A stretch of DNA of 44,775 nucleotides from a virus: positions 1 to 44,775 of IMG/VR virus record IMGVR_UViG_3300010391_000068; one strand, 5' to 3'. Within the stretch, counting starts at the first letter, position 1. Each line of letters starts with the position of its first letter. Both the position numbers and the translations under genes were made by a program. This document shows, piece after piece, positions 30,590-38,526 of this stretch. The notes beneath the pieces were generated by a model that saw nothing but the letters and a program-made list of their open reading frames with translations, made no database searches and was not told where the DNA came from.

Positions 30590-30768
30590 GCGAACGACCG
30601 CTACCATGTAGCTATAAGAGGATATTTTTTACCGAGAGTCGCGCGGTTGGATTTAAGAATCGACAAACAAACGAATTTACGAGATATTTACGCATCTATA
30701 AATGTAATTTTTGCTATTGGTGGCACCTAACATCGCAGCCTCTTAAAGCGAAGAGACCTCGACGGTAA
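30586..30768 (+). CDS. Zinc-knuckle protein, last gene of the early operon
   Basis: A 60-residue protein from ATG 30586: CSYKRIFFTESRA, RYLRIYKCNFCYWWHLTS. YxCxxCxxWHLT is a recurring motif in small phage zinc proteins. It ends at 30768, 26 bp inside the convergent minus-strand gene. Confidence 0.65.
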   Translation: MSERPLPCSYKRIFFTESRAVGFKNRQTNEFTRYLRIYKCNFCYWWHLTSQPLKAKRPRR

Positions 30769-31108
30769 ACTCCTCTGGAACAGCCTCCATCATTCCCCGG
30801 AATGCTGCTCTACTGTTGTCCAGGGCGTCACCATCTATGCTTTCCCCGAGAGCTATACACCCAAGCAGCTGAGACGGCAGATTTGCAGGGTGGCACTCGA
30901 TATCTGTACGGTTCTGAACGTCAATGCCTACAACTCTCATGCCAAAGCGCGCTGAATCTCGCTTATACCCGTGGTAGGTTCCTTCAGGAATTGCAACCGC
31001 CGTCCGTTCCATAGTATAACCAAGAAACTTCCCATTATAGCTCATCTTTCCAAAAAGAGCGTCTGTTGTCGCCATCCTTGGGTCGCGGATCACGGCTAGG
31101 GTTGTCAC
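30743..31108 (-). CDS. DUF5675-type protein
   Basis: A 121-residue protein. AVIRDPRMATTDALFGKMSY then NGKFLGYTMER, VAIPEGTYHGYKRDS and LGCIALGESIDGDALDNSRA fit the DUF5675 family found at phage lysis or tail loci, of unknown activity. The GTG at 31108 is chosen because domain homology begins there; a longer in-frame start at 31264 would add 52 low-complexity residues that are read as a zinc ribbon in another frame. It converges on the early operon. Confidence 0.7.
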   Translation of the reverse strand: MTTLAVIRDPRMATTDALFGKMSYNGKFLGYTMERTAVAIPEGTYHGYKRDSARFGMRVVGIDVQNRTDIECHPANLPSQLLGCIALGESIDGDALDNSRAAFRGMMEAVPEEFTVEVSSL

Positions 31109-31250
31109 ACTCCTCGAGGTCAATATTGAAATTGCATCGCTCGCGTGGGCACTTGGTGATGCGCCACCATTGAGTGGATCGCTTGGATTTCTCGAAGACG
31201 CGAATAGGCTCGACACGAATGCCGCAGCCCGGGCAAACCATTGCGTCCAT
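31035..31250 (-). CDS. Zinc-ribbon protein overlapping the DUF5675 gene
   Basis: A 71-residue protein with a strong GGAGG Shine-Dalgarno before ATG 31250. MVCPGCGIRVEP and KCPRERCNFNID form a CxxC...CxxxxC pair around WWRI. Its last 25 codons share DNA with the start of the DUF5675 gene in another frame. Function unknown. Confidence 0.6.
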   Translation of the reverse strand: MDAMVCPGCGIRVEPIRVFEKSKRSTQWWRITKCPRERCNFNIDLEECDNPSRDPRPKDGDNRRSFWKDEL

Positions 31251-31267
31251 ACGCTCGCCTCCATTCG

Positions 31268-31420
31268 CTATCTCCCGAGAAGATGTATGTGCTTCACCGC
31301 CTCCACGACTAGCGGCGACCCCAAAACGAACCACATGAACTTCTTCAGCCACTTCAGGTCGCCCCTGATCTCCCCCGACTCTATAAGATGTTTTTCGACC
31401 GTCTCCTCTAGCTTCGTCAT
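31268..31420 (-). CDS. Small membrane protein, holin-like
   Basis: A 50-residue protein: charged N-terminus (TKLEETVEKHLIESGEIRGD), then KKFMWFVLGSPLVVEAVKHI, one amphipathic to hydrophobic span. It starts 5 bp after the last ejection-type gene, a common place for lysis genes. Function inferred weakly. Confidence 0.55.
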   Translation of the reverse strand: MTKLEETVEKHLIESGEIRGDLKWLKKFMWFVLGSPLVVEAVKHIHLLGR

Positions 31421-31424
31421 GCGT

Positions 31425-33320
31425 TTATCGAAGCTTGGCATCGCCCTTGTCCTTTCTCGCCGACAAGAAGGCCCTTAGCTTGTCTTCCATGTCCGTGTTG
31501 AACGGCTGGTGGAATCTCTGCGTTGTGCGAGTCGGTAGCGTGTCCTTTGGCGTTGGTGGGGCTTCGTGTGTGGGATGTCTGAGCTGCTCCGCGAGTCCTG
31601 GCAGCGTGCTTCCGAATCCCTCCACCGGCTCTCCGAACTTATGCTCTTTCGACGGCACCACGCCGCCTTCCGCCATTTTGGCGGGATTATTGGCGCTTTC
31701 GACCGCCATCGGTTCGTCCGCCATCCTCTGTTTCGCGGCGGCGTAGGACGGGTCGCGCTGGCTTAGGATGAAGTCTGTGACAGCGTTGGCCTTTTGCACC
31801 TCGCCGGCATCTTTTGCCTTGGCGGCATTCTTTTGAAATATCGGCTTCCACGGGGCTATGGCCGGGTGTTCTATGTCTATGATCGTAGGGGTGCCGCCCA
31901 CAGGTGAAGTCACAGGTGAGGTTGGGTGCACCGGCTTTGTCTCACCCATGTTCTGCTGCATCGCCGCGCCCGCCACTTGTCCGCCTATCTTTCCCGGGAG
32001 CTCTCCCGCGAGAGTTCCTACGTTTTCCGGCAGTGCCTGAATGCCTTTGAACATGGCCCCGCTCCCGATCTGTCCTAGGCGGCTCTTCATAAGGGCACCA
32101 GCCGCCACCACCGGGTGGCCAGACAATAGGGCCGCGCCAGGTATCAGAAGATTGGTCTTTCCGCCCACTTCCTTGGACACGCTCATGCGAAGCAGCGGGA
32201 TGGCCATAGACGTCAGCCGATAAGCGTTTTTAGCGTCGTCAAAGCCTGGCTTGTTGATGGCGGAGGATATCTTCGCAAGCTCGCGGTCCTGAACGTCACT
32301 TACGACATGGTACGCGGACTGCAATACTGGATTCCCTTGCCCGTGAAACGCTCGATCTCCTAGCTCGCCTTTAAGCTGTTGTAGCCTGCCGAAGGAGATG
32401 GTGTCGCCCTTTTCGGCATAGCGCTGCACCTGGTCGACAACGGCCTGCATCTGGGCTTGGTCGTCGGGCGTGGCGAATTTCAACGCGCCGGTAAGCTCTT
32501 CGGTTATGGGCTTGATGGGCATAGGCGCGATATTAGAACTCCTTATTGTGTCGCCTATTGTCTTGCCGGCCTGTTCTTGGAGTGCCAAAAATTTATTCAG
32601 GCGGGCCGGCATTTGGTCAGCCATGGCAATTAGGGGTTCGCCGTTAACCGTGTACCGGTTCATGTCCTCGCCCAGTTTTACCAGGGTTTGAACTGGGTTC
32701 TTGCCGGGTAAGGAGCGAATCTGGCGCGTAGTGCCGCCAAGAATCCCCGCGGTAGCCTCGGCGAGGATTTCATCCTGTGAATTGACGAACGGTTTGGCCA
32801 CTTTCCCGATGACGTTGCCAAGACCCTTTCCCACGGTGCCGCCAGCTATGCCAGCAACCGTGCCCAAGGCGACGTTTCCTGCCGCCTTTGCCCCGCTTCC
32901 CCCGCTAGCCAATGTGTCAATGGCACTTCCAGCCCCAAAGCCGGCCCCCATAAGCGCGCCTTCCGCCAGCGCCCCTCCGGGTAGGCTTGCGCCGCCAGTC
33001 AGTAGTGCGGGAGCGACGATTCCGGCCGCTTGGCCGCCCAAGCGGGCCATAGGATGGCTGGCGATGTCCGCAGCGATCTCTTTTTCAAGCTCCTGGCGCT
33101 CCTGCAGATATGGTTTGTTCTCGATGGCACCAGCTATGGCGGAGTATGCCTGCGCACCGAGCGGTATCATTCCGACCGCTCCGCGCCCGGCAGCTCCTAG
33201 GGCCGTGGTTTCATCGGCCGTCTCGTCTTGGCCAACGGCAGGTATGCCGCCGATGGAGGAAAAGTCGACCCGTCCTGTTTGGGCGGGAGTTGCGCCGATG
33301 GATGAGAAGTCTATGGCCAT
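31425..33320 (-). CDS. Large internal virion protein (ejection type)
   Basis: A 631-residue protein from ATG 33320 (AAAGGA upstream). DFSSIGATPAQTGRVDFSSIG is a short repeat at the start; residues 100-200 are Gly/Ala-rich (GAGFGAGSAIDTLASGGSG, GIAGGTVGKGLGNVIGK), probably membrane-active glycine zippers; the middle is helical; the C-terminus holds NPAKMAEGGVVPSKEH. It resembles phage proteins injected with the genome. It has no lytic transglycosylase motif. Confidence 0.65.
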   Translation of the reverse strand: MAIDFSSIGATPAQTGRVDFSSIGGIPAVGQDETADETTALGAAGRGAVGMIPLGAQAYSAIAGAIENKPYLQERQELEKEIAADIASHPMARLGGQAAGIVAPALLTGGASLPGGALAEGALMGAGFGAGSAIDTLASGGSGAKAAGNVALGTVAGIAGGTVGKGLGNVIGKVAKPFVNSQDEILAEATAGILGGTTRQIRSLPGKNPVQTLVKLGEDMNRYTVNGEPLIAMADQMPARLNKFLALQEQAGKTIGDTIRSSNIAPMPIKPITEELTGALKFATPDDQAQMQAVVDQVQRYAEKGDTISFGRLQQLKGELGDRAFHGQGNPVLQSAYHVVSDVQDRELAKISSAINKPGFDDAKNAYRLTSMAIPLLRMSVSKEVGGKTNLLIPGAALLSGHPVVAAGALMKSRLGQIGSGAMFKGIQALPENVGTLAGELPGKIGGQVAGAAMQQNMGETKPVHPTSPVTSPVGGTPTIIDIEHPAIAPWKPIFQKNAAKAKDAGEVQKANAVTDFILSQRDPSYAAAKQRMADEPMAVESANNPAKMAEGGVVPSKEHKFGEPVEGFGSTLPGLAEQLRHPTHEAPPTPKDTLPTRTTQRFHQPFNTDMEDKLRAFLSARKDKGDAKLR

Positions 33321-33331
33321 TTTCGTGTCCT

Positions 33332-35374
33332 TTACTGCTGCACTTGCAGATTCGGGTCGATTTGCTTCGCTTTGGTGAGATTTTGGGCCGGTATCCACTG
33401 GGCCGGTCCGCCGTCCGATGGCCGCACCAGCAGATTCCCCTTCGCCCTGTTGAAGTAGGTGTCTGCGAGCTTTGCCCCGCTGGCCTGCAATTGGGCTGGA
33501 GTTGGCTTGAAGTTGAATAGGCCGACACTTTTTCCTGCCGCGTCCACCTCATTGGCCGCTTGCGCGTGGGCCTTAAGGTATAGGTCCGCATCCTTTTCCT
33601 GCTGGGCGACGGCCGCCGACTTCATCTGGAAGTACAGCGGCAGGTCCTTGTGGGACGTTCCCGGCGGCGCGCCAAGCATCTTGTTGAGGTGCTCGTCCAC
33701 GCCATAGGCATCCTGGGCCGCCAGGGCCTGTATGGTGTTCTGTCCCATCTGCGTCTGCAACTGGAGCTTCTGTATTCTGTCCTGCCGGGCCTTGTCGAAG
33801 TTGGACAGTGCCTCGTCGCGCTGTGTCTTCTCCATACTGAATATGTTCTGAAGCGAATGTTGCTCTCTGCCGCCCTTGGCGGCCAAGGCATCACCCAGGC
33901 CGGCCACGGCTTTGGCTATAATGCTACCGATGCCATGCTGCTGCCCTTGGAGCTTGTCGGCCAGTGCTTGCCTCTCTTCCGCGTTCGCGCCTTCTGTCAG
34001 TTTTGAGGTATCTTGATTGAATATATCACTCAAATTCGGTGCTTTTGCCACTGCTCTGGTGGCGGTTGCCGACGCTGGGGCTATTGGAGTGGCGGGAGGG
34101 GCGATGGCCGTGCCAGCATTTAGCTTGTCCATAAATGCCTGATCAACTACGGAGGGCGCCATAGGGGTCGTGCTTTGCGCAGGAGAGGTCGGAGGGGGCG
34201 GAACCGGCAAAGATGCCCCTGTCAGTTTATTCAGGGCTGAAACGCCAGCTGGGGCCGCCTGCTCTATGATAGGGGTAGCTCCTGCGGCCGTCGCCTGAAG
34301 TGGCGCGGCTAGGCCGGCTATGGCACTTCCTATCGGCCTTCCCAGCCTGGCCATGGCGGCAGTTATCTTGGCCACCCAGTCGGGATCGTTCGGGTTTGGC
34401 GGAGCCATCGGATTCGTGATCGTGTTGTCGCTGATCGCCACCCCGCCGTCCTGGTATTGTTTGATTCCCATTGCCTTATATATTGATTTCAACTTCTCTT
34501 CGTGGGCTATGTCTATATCAGCCGACTTTGTCGGCTCCGCGTCTCTGCCTTTCGCGCGTAGTGTCGGTCCGCCTTCCGCCATGTGTACCGGATTTTCCTT
34601 CCCCCCGGTCTCTGTGGTCATAGTTTCTGTGGGGGGCGTTCCTTCTACGTGCGTGGTCTTCTTGACGCCTTCCGGCGTCTCGTTTTCCAAGAATGTGCCG
34701 CGTGAATATCCGCCTTCGGCGTATCTGTTCGGCGCGGACTGACCTGGGACGTTTACCTTCATTTCTGGCAGCAGTCCTTTCGTGCGAAGAATATTCTCTG
34801 GAACAGAGCCCGGATTCGCATCTCCGAATTCCTTCAATAAGTCCTCCGGCTTGCCCTTTACGCCCCATATCGTGAATCCGCCCTCCGGGCTCTTCTGCAC
34901 GCCCTTGGAGAACACCTCGATTTTCGGGGCCATGCCCTCCATTTCGGGGGCCACCTTTAAAACCTGTCGAGTCTCTCCGCCAAGAGTTTTATAGGTGTTT
35001 CTTGCTAGATCGCTAAAATTTAGTTTGTCGGCCACTGATGGCAGACCTTTACCGCCAAGGCTTACCTCACCGGCTTCTCCAAGACCCCTCAGGACTGGAA
35101 CGGCCTCCTTAGCCGTCGTTCTCGCCAACGATGGCCCCAGAAGATACGGCAACAGAAAGTCGGATACCGTGGCATCCTTGATTCCTAGATCCAGTTCCGA
35201 CGGATTTCCGCTGGTGGTGCCGCCTTCAGCCATTTTCTTTGGGATGTGCGCTCCCGCCTCCCTTGCTGTGTTCAAGGCGATAGCAACAGCTTGGTCCTGT
35301 GGTTTTCCCGCCCCTATTTCCGTCTTGATATTCTTGCTGATGGATTCTTTGGACTTCCCGTGGGATAGTGGCAT
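33332..35374 (-). CDS. Large internal virion protein with phage helical N-terminus
   Basis: A 680-residue protein. ATG 35374 is chosen for AGAGGAG upstream; a TTG ten codons earlier lies inside the neighbour. Residues 1-45 (LSHGKSKESISKNIKTEIGA, GKPQDQAVAIALNTAREAG) form a small domain common in phages. MAEGG-type motifs occur four times (KKMAEGG, RYAEGG, HMAEGG, QYQDGG). The centre is Pro/Ala/Thr-rich and disordered, the C-terminal third is coiled-coil-like and Gln-rich. Role in genome ejection is inferred from position and composition. Confidence 0.65.
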   Translation of the reverse strand: MPLSHGKSKESISKNIKTEIGAGKPQDQAVAIALNTAREAGAHIPKKMAEGGTTSGNPSELDLGIKDATVSDFLLPYLLGPSLARTTAKEAVPVLRGLGEAGEVSLGGKGLPSVADKLNFSDLARNTYKTLGGETRQVLKVAPEMEGMAPKIEVFSKGVQKSPEGGFTIWGVKGKPEDLLKEFGDANPGSVPENILRTKGLLPEMKVNVPGQSAPNRYAEGGYSRGTFLENETPEGVKKTTHVEGTPPTETMTTETGGKENPVHMAEGGPTLRAKGRDAEPTKSADIDIAHEEKLKSIYKAMGIKQYQDGGVAISDNTITNPMAPPNPNDPDWVAKITAAMARLGRPIGSAIAGLAAPLQATAAGATPIIEQAAPAGVSALNKLTGASLPVPPPPTSPAQSTTPMAPSVVDQAFMDKLNAGTAIAPPATPIAPASATATRAVAKAPNLSDIFNQDTSKLTEGANAEERQALADKLQGQQHGIGSIIAKAVAGLGDALAAKGGREQHSLQNIFSMEKTQRDEALSNFDKARQDRIQKLQLQTQMGQNTIQALAAQDAYGVDEHLNKMLGAPPGTSHKDLPLYFQMKSAAVAQQEKDADLYLKAHAQAANEVDAAGKSVGLFNFKPTPAQLQASGAKLADTYFNRAKGNLLVRPSDGGPAQWIPAQNLTKAKQIDPNLQVQQ

Positions 35375-35375
35375 C

Positions 35376-36668
35376 TTAGCGGCTCCTCTTGTAGTTTTTG
35401 ACAAATCCTGTCAGGTCGACTTTCTTGTTGGTCCCTGGCACTGGGGCGTTTTGGGCAAACTCCTCCATGTGCGGGCCGTCTTTAGGCACAGAACGGGGTA
35501 TGACCAGTTCGCCTGGACTCAGCATGGCTGGCACAGTATCGTTCTCCTCACTGTCCTCGTCCACATTCGCTTTTCCGCCAACATGGCCGCCCAGCTTCAT
35601 GCAAATAGCATGGTCGTGCGCCACTCCGCCATCCGCATAGCAAGCATAGCCGCCTTTTGAATAGTGGTATATTCCTCTTGGAGCGTATTGTCCGGTGTTT
35701 GCACCTGCAGGAGGCCCGCTGCTTCCTCCAAAACCTTTCGCTATTTGGCTTCCCGCTACCGCGCCGGCCGGACCACCCAAATAGGCTCCGCCGATCGTTC
35801 CCGCTGTTCCAAGCAATGAGCCTGTGAATCCTAAGTTGGCATTCTGGGCGTTCTGTGCTGCGTTGGCCTGGTTCATGCTCACGCCGGCTATGCCACCCGC
35901 TTTCGCCAACTCGTTGTTGAACTGCTGCTGGGGCAGGCCGGCGTTGTAATATACCTGCCCTTGTCCGGCTGCCGTGTTCCTGGTGTTCACGCCTTGCGCA
36001 TTTCCGACGTTGAATTGCTGGGTGCCAATTTGGTTCGCGACGTTGCCGGTATTGGCGGCATTCTGGTAGGCTTGATTCATTGCGTTTATCTGGTTTTGAG
36101 CCCCCGCCTTCTGTGCCGCCTGGGAGTAGTCCGCCGCGTTCATGGTGCCACCAATGTTGGCCATCTGACTGAGGGCGGCCTGCCGGTTGGCTTCCGCCAT
36201 TGCCGCGGCCTGCATCCCCTGCGTGGCCGCCGTGTTGGAGGCTTCCTGGGCCGCGAGAGCACGTTGTGTTAGGGCGAAGTCCCCGCCACCTTGCCCCATG
36301 GCCTGCGCTTCCCGCTGTATGGCGCCTTGGGCCCCTCGAGACTGCACATTCGCCGCGTCTACGGCCTGCTGCAACGCGAGTTTGGCGTTGGCGTCCAGGC
36401 CGCCTGCATTCGCGATGTCGGTATACTGGCTTAGGGCCGCCATCTGTGCCGCCCTGGTGGTGGGATCAAGGGAAATGTTGTTGTATGCTGACGGAGCCTG
36501 CGCTGCTACTTGAATCTGGTCTGGATTAACGATGCCCTGCACTGTCTCTTGCGGCAGATTTCCTACTGTCATCTGCGAAACTTGGGGAACGGTTGCTTGT
36601 TGGTAGGCGGCAAGCGCCTGCTTTAAGTAGTCCTGTGCGCCAGAGTCTGAGCTATCGAATAATCCCAT
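35376..36668 (-). CDS. Ala/Gln-rich virion protein with glycine-zipper segment
   Basis: A 430-residue protein. Residues 30-270 are Ala/Gln/Asn-rich helices; GFTGSLLGTAGTIGGAYLGG is a likely membrane-inserting zipper; then GGYACYADGGV and TVPAMLSPGELVIPRSV, a motif (PAMLxPGExVI) recurring at the C-termini of phage tape-measure and internal proteins. The SD partly overlaps the stop of the upstream gene (TAGGAG). Probably a DNA-ejection protein. Confidence 0.68.
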   Translation of the reverse strand: MGLFDSSDSGAQDYLKQALAAYQQATVPQVSQMTVGNLPQETVQGIVNPDQIQVAAQAPSAYNNISLDPTTRAAQMAALSQYTDIANAGGLDANAKLALQQAVDAANVQSRGAQGAIQREAQAMGQGGGDFALTQRALAAQEASNTAATQGMQAAAMAEANRQAALSQMANIGGTMNAADYSQAAQKAGAQNQINAMNQAYQNAANTGNVANQIGTQQFNVGNAQGVNTRNTAAGQGQVYYNAGLPQQQFNNELAKAGGIAGVSMNQANAAQNAQNANLGFTGSLLGTAGTIGGAYLGGPAGAVAGSQIAKGFGGSSGPPAGANTGQYAPRGIYHYSKGGYACYADGGVAHDHAICMKLGGHVGGKANVDEDSEENDTVPAMLSPGELVIPRSVPKDGPHMEEFAQNAPVPGTNKKVDLTGFVKNYKRSR

Positions 36669-36678
36669 TGTGTATCTC

Positions 36679-38082
36679 CTATGCTATGGTTGGCGGCAGA
36701 TAACCGCCGAAATAATTTGGGTTTGTAAAAAAGTCTGCCGGAAATTGGCCATTATTTCCGCCTGCATATAGATTAGGATCGGATGTTTTACCCTGATATC
36801 TATCGAGAGCCGCTAAGAGTGCGTTATACTGACCAAAAGCCGACGCGCCAACATTTATAGGACCGGCGCTAGAGTTAAATCCACTGTATATATCCCCAGC
36901 TAGTAACTTATTGTTTACGTTCGGTAGCGTAGGGGTCGTGTATGTACCGGCTAGTTGAGGATTTAATCCAGCCAAAGGCGATGCCACAGGTGCGCCAGCC
37001 AAAGTGCCCAGCGCTTGAAATGTCGCAAAGTCTTGTGGCGTGGCGGCCTGATTTATTGTTGGAACGGCGGCTGTCGGAAAAGTAGGTACGGCATTCGCGA
37101 AATTATATGTTGGTGTAAAGCCCGGCGTATATTGTTTAAGCCACGGCGTAAGATTCTTAGTTATGAATGCCTGTAGTCCCGGGTCTATGCCATAGCCTAC
37201 AGGAAGTTTGCCGCCTTGCAGTTGTGAGGCAAAATCAGCGGCGCCGGTATTGTATTGACCATAAATATCTTGGAGCTTGGTTAATCCTGTGTTCACACCG
37301 GTATTCAATGCGGCTGTCTGATCTGCAATCTGTTTGTTAGCCGCCGCGTTTGCCGATGCCACGTTGCCTTGCATCTTGGCTATGTTTTGATTGATGCCCT
37401 GGGCGCCCGTTGAAAGGCCGCTGAGGAGATTGGAGAACGGCTTGTACGCACCCTGCACCTGGCTGAGATAATCTGGGGACTGCGTGAGGATGGCGCTGTT
37501 CAGGGCGGTTACGCCGGTCGTCGGGCGCGCCTCGTTCTGCGACAGAAGTTGCTTGCGTCCCGCCTCTGTGCCGGTTTGCGCCGTTCCTGTCGCAATGGCG
37601 TTATTCAAAGCGGCCTGCTGCTTCTGATACTGGCTAGTGCCCTCAGCCGTCGCTGGGCCGCCGTAGGTGGCACCCAGCAGGTTCTGAAACTGTTTCACGT
37701 TCCCCTGGTCGCCGGCGAAGGAGACTGGATTCGCGGCCTCCCGTGTCAGCACGTCGCTCGCGTTGCCGGGAAGGGCATTGGCGGACACCTGGCTTCCTAT
37801 GTCGCCAAGCGTGGCCGCGTTCTGCCCCTGCAGCGTGCTGTACTGGTTCTGTATGCCAGACGTGATCTTATTCGCGAGTGGTGCGGCCTGCCCCTGGTTG
37901 GCCGTGAGGTATGACTGCAAAGTGGCGAACTGGCCGCCGGCGTCTTTCGGAGCCGGGGCTGTGCCTGCACCCGTCGTGCTGCCGACTCCGCCCGGTGACA
38001 AGCGTGTGCCGCCCGCGCTGGGCGCTATCGCGCCTTGTAGTGGCTGCTCCTCGTCTTGATAGGCATTTGGTATGAATGGCAT
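36679..38082 (-). CDS. Ala/Gln/Gly-rich virion protein
   Basis: A 467-residue protein from ATG 38082 (GAGGA upstream; a GTG at 38121 would overlap the previous gene). Mostly helical (NIAKMQGNVASANAAANKQI, ADQTAALNTGVNTG) with aromatic Pro-rich C-terminal part (FTNPNYFGGYLPP). It lies between the tail hub and further ejection-type proteins, so an internal virion role is inferred; no family recognised. Confidence 0.65.
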   Translation of the reverse strand: MPFIPNAYQDEEQPLQGAIAPSAGGTRLSPGGVGSTTGAGTAPAPKDAGGQFATLQSYLTANQGQAAPLANKITSGIQNQYSTLQGQNAATLGDIGSQVSANALPGNASDVLTREAANPVSFAGDQGNVKQFQNLLGATYGGPATAEGTSQYQKQQAALNNAIATGTAQTGTEAGRKQLLSQNEARPTTGVTALNSAILTQSPDYLSQVQGAYKPFSNLLSGLSTGAQGINQNIAKMQGNVASANAAANKQIADQTAALNTGVNTGLTKLQDIYGQYNTGAADFASQLQGGKLPVGYGIDPGLQAFITKNLTPWLKQYTPGFTPTYNFANAVPTFPTAAVPTINQAATPQDFATFQALGTLAGAPVASPLAGLNPQLAGTYTTPTLPNVNNKLLAGDIYSGFNSSAGPINVGASAFGQYNALLAALDRYQGKTSDPNLYAGGNNGQFPADFFTNPNYFGGYLPPTIA

Positions 38083-38096
38083 AATCGATTCCTCTT

Positions 38097-38525
38097 CTAC
38101 GCGTTGACCTGTGCACTCCACCAGACTCTTATGGTGATGGTGTATGGCACGTTAGTTGTCAGGCCGGATATCCCCACTATAGAGAACGTCCCATTGACCC
38201 ACTGCCAGGATATGTATGGGGCCGACGTAAAAATCGGAGTGGAGCCATCAGTCGGCTGGATGTTCAGCAGGTCGTAGCCCAGCGGCAAGTAGCTGTAGCT
38301 GCCGACGAAATTGTAGACGTTCGTGGACGGCGTCGCGCTCCCGACGATCTGGAATGTCTTTGTCTGTGCTATGCAGTTCTGCTCCGGCGTGAGGTTGTTC
38401 GACAGGCCGGATATCATCTGCTGAATGAATAGGTTGTAGGCGTACAGCAGCTTTCCCTTCCAGTTGCCCTTCGGCGCGTCCGCCAGGTCCTCGTCGGTTA
38501 TGCGACGAAATGTGGGAAGTATCAC
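38097..38525 (-). CDS. Small tail or connector protein
   Basis: A 142-residue protein with helical start (TFRRITDEDLADAPKGNWKG, LLYAYNLFIQQMISGLSNNL) and beta-rich end (YISWQWVNGTFSIVGISGLT). It starts at GTG 38525 just after the hub gene's TAG. Conserved phage genes of this type accompany the gp10-like hub. Function not known. Confidence 0.65.
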   Translation of the reverse strand: MILPTFRRITDEDLADAPKGNWKGKLLYAYNLFIQQMISGLSNNLTPEQNCIAQTKTFQIVGSATPSTNVYNFVGSYSYLPLGYDLLNIQPTDGSTPIFTSAPYISWQWVNGTFSIVGISGLTTNVPYTITIRVWWSAQVNA

Positions 38526-38526
38526 G

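Noticed and set aside
30743-31264. Full 173-codon version of the DUF5675 gene
   Set aside because: The extra 52 residues are Ser/Ala-rich without homology and coincide with a better-supported zinc-ribbon gene in another frame.
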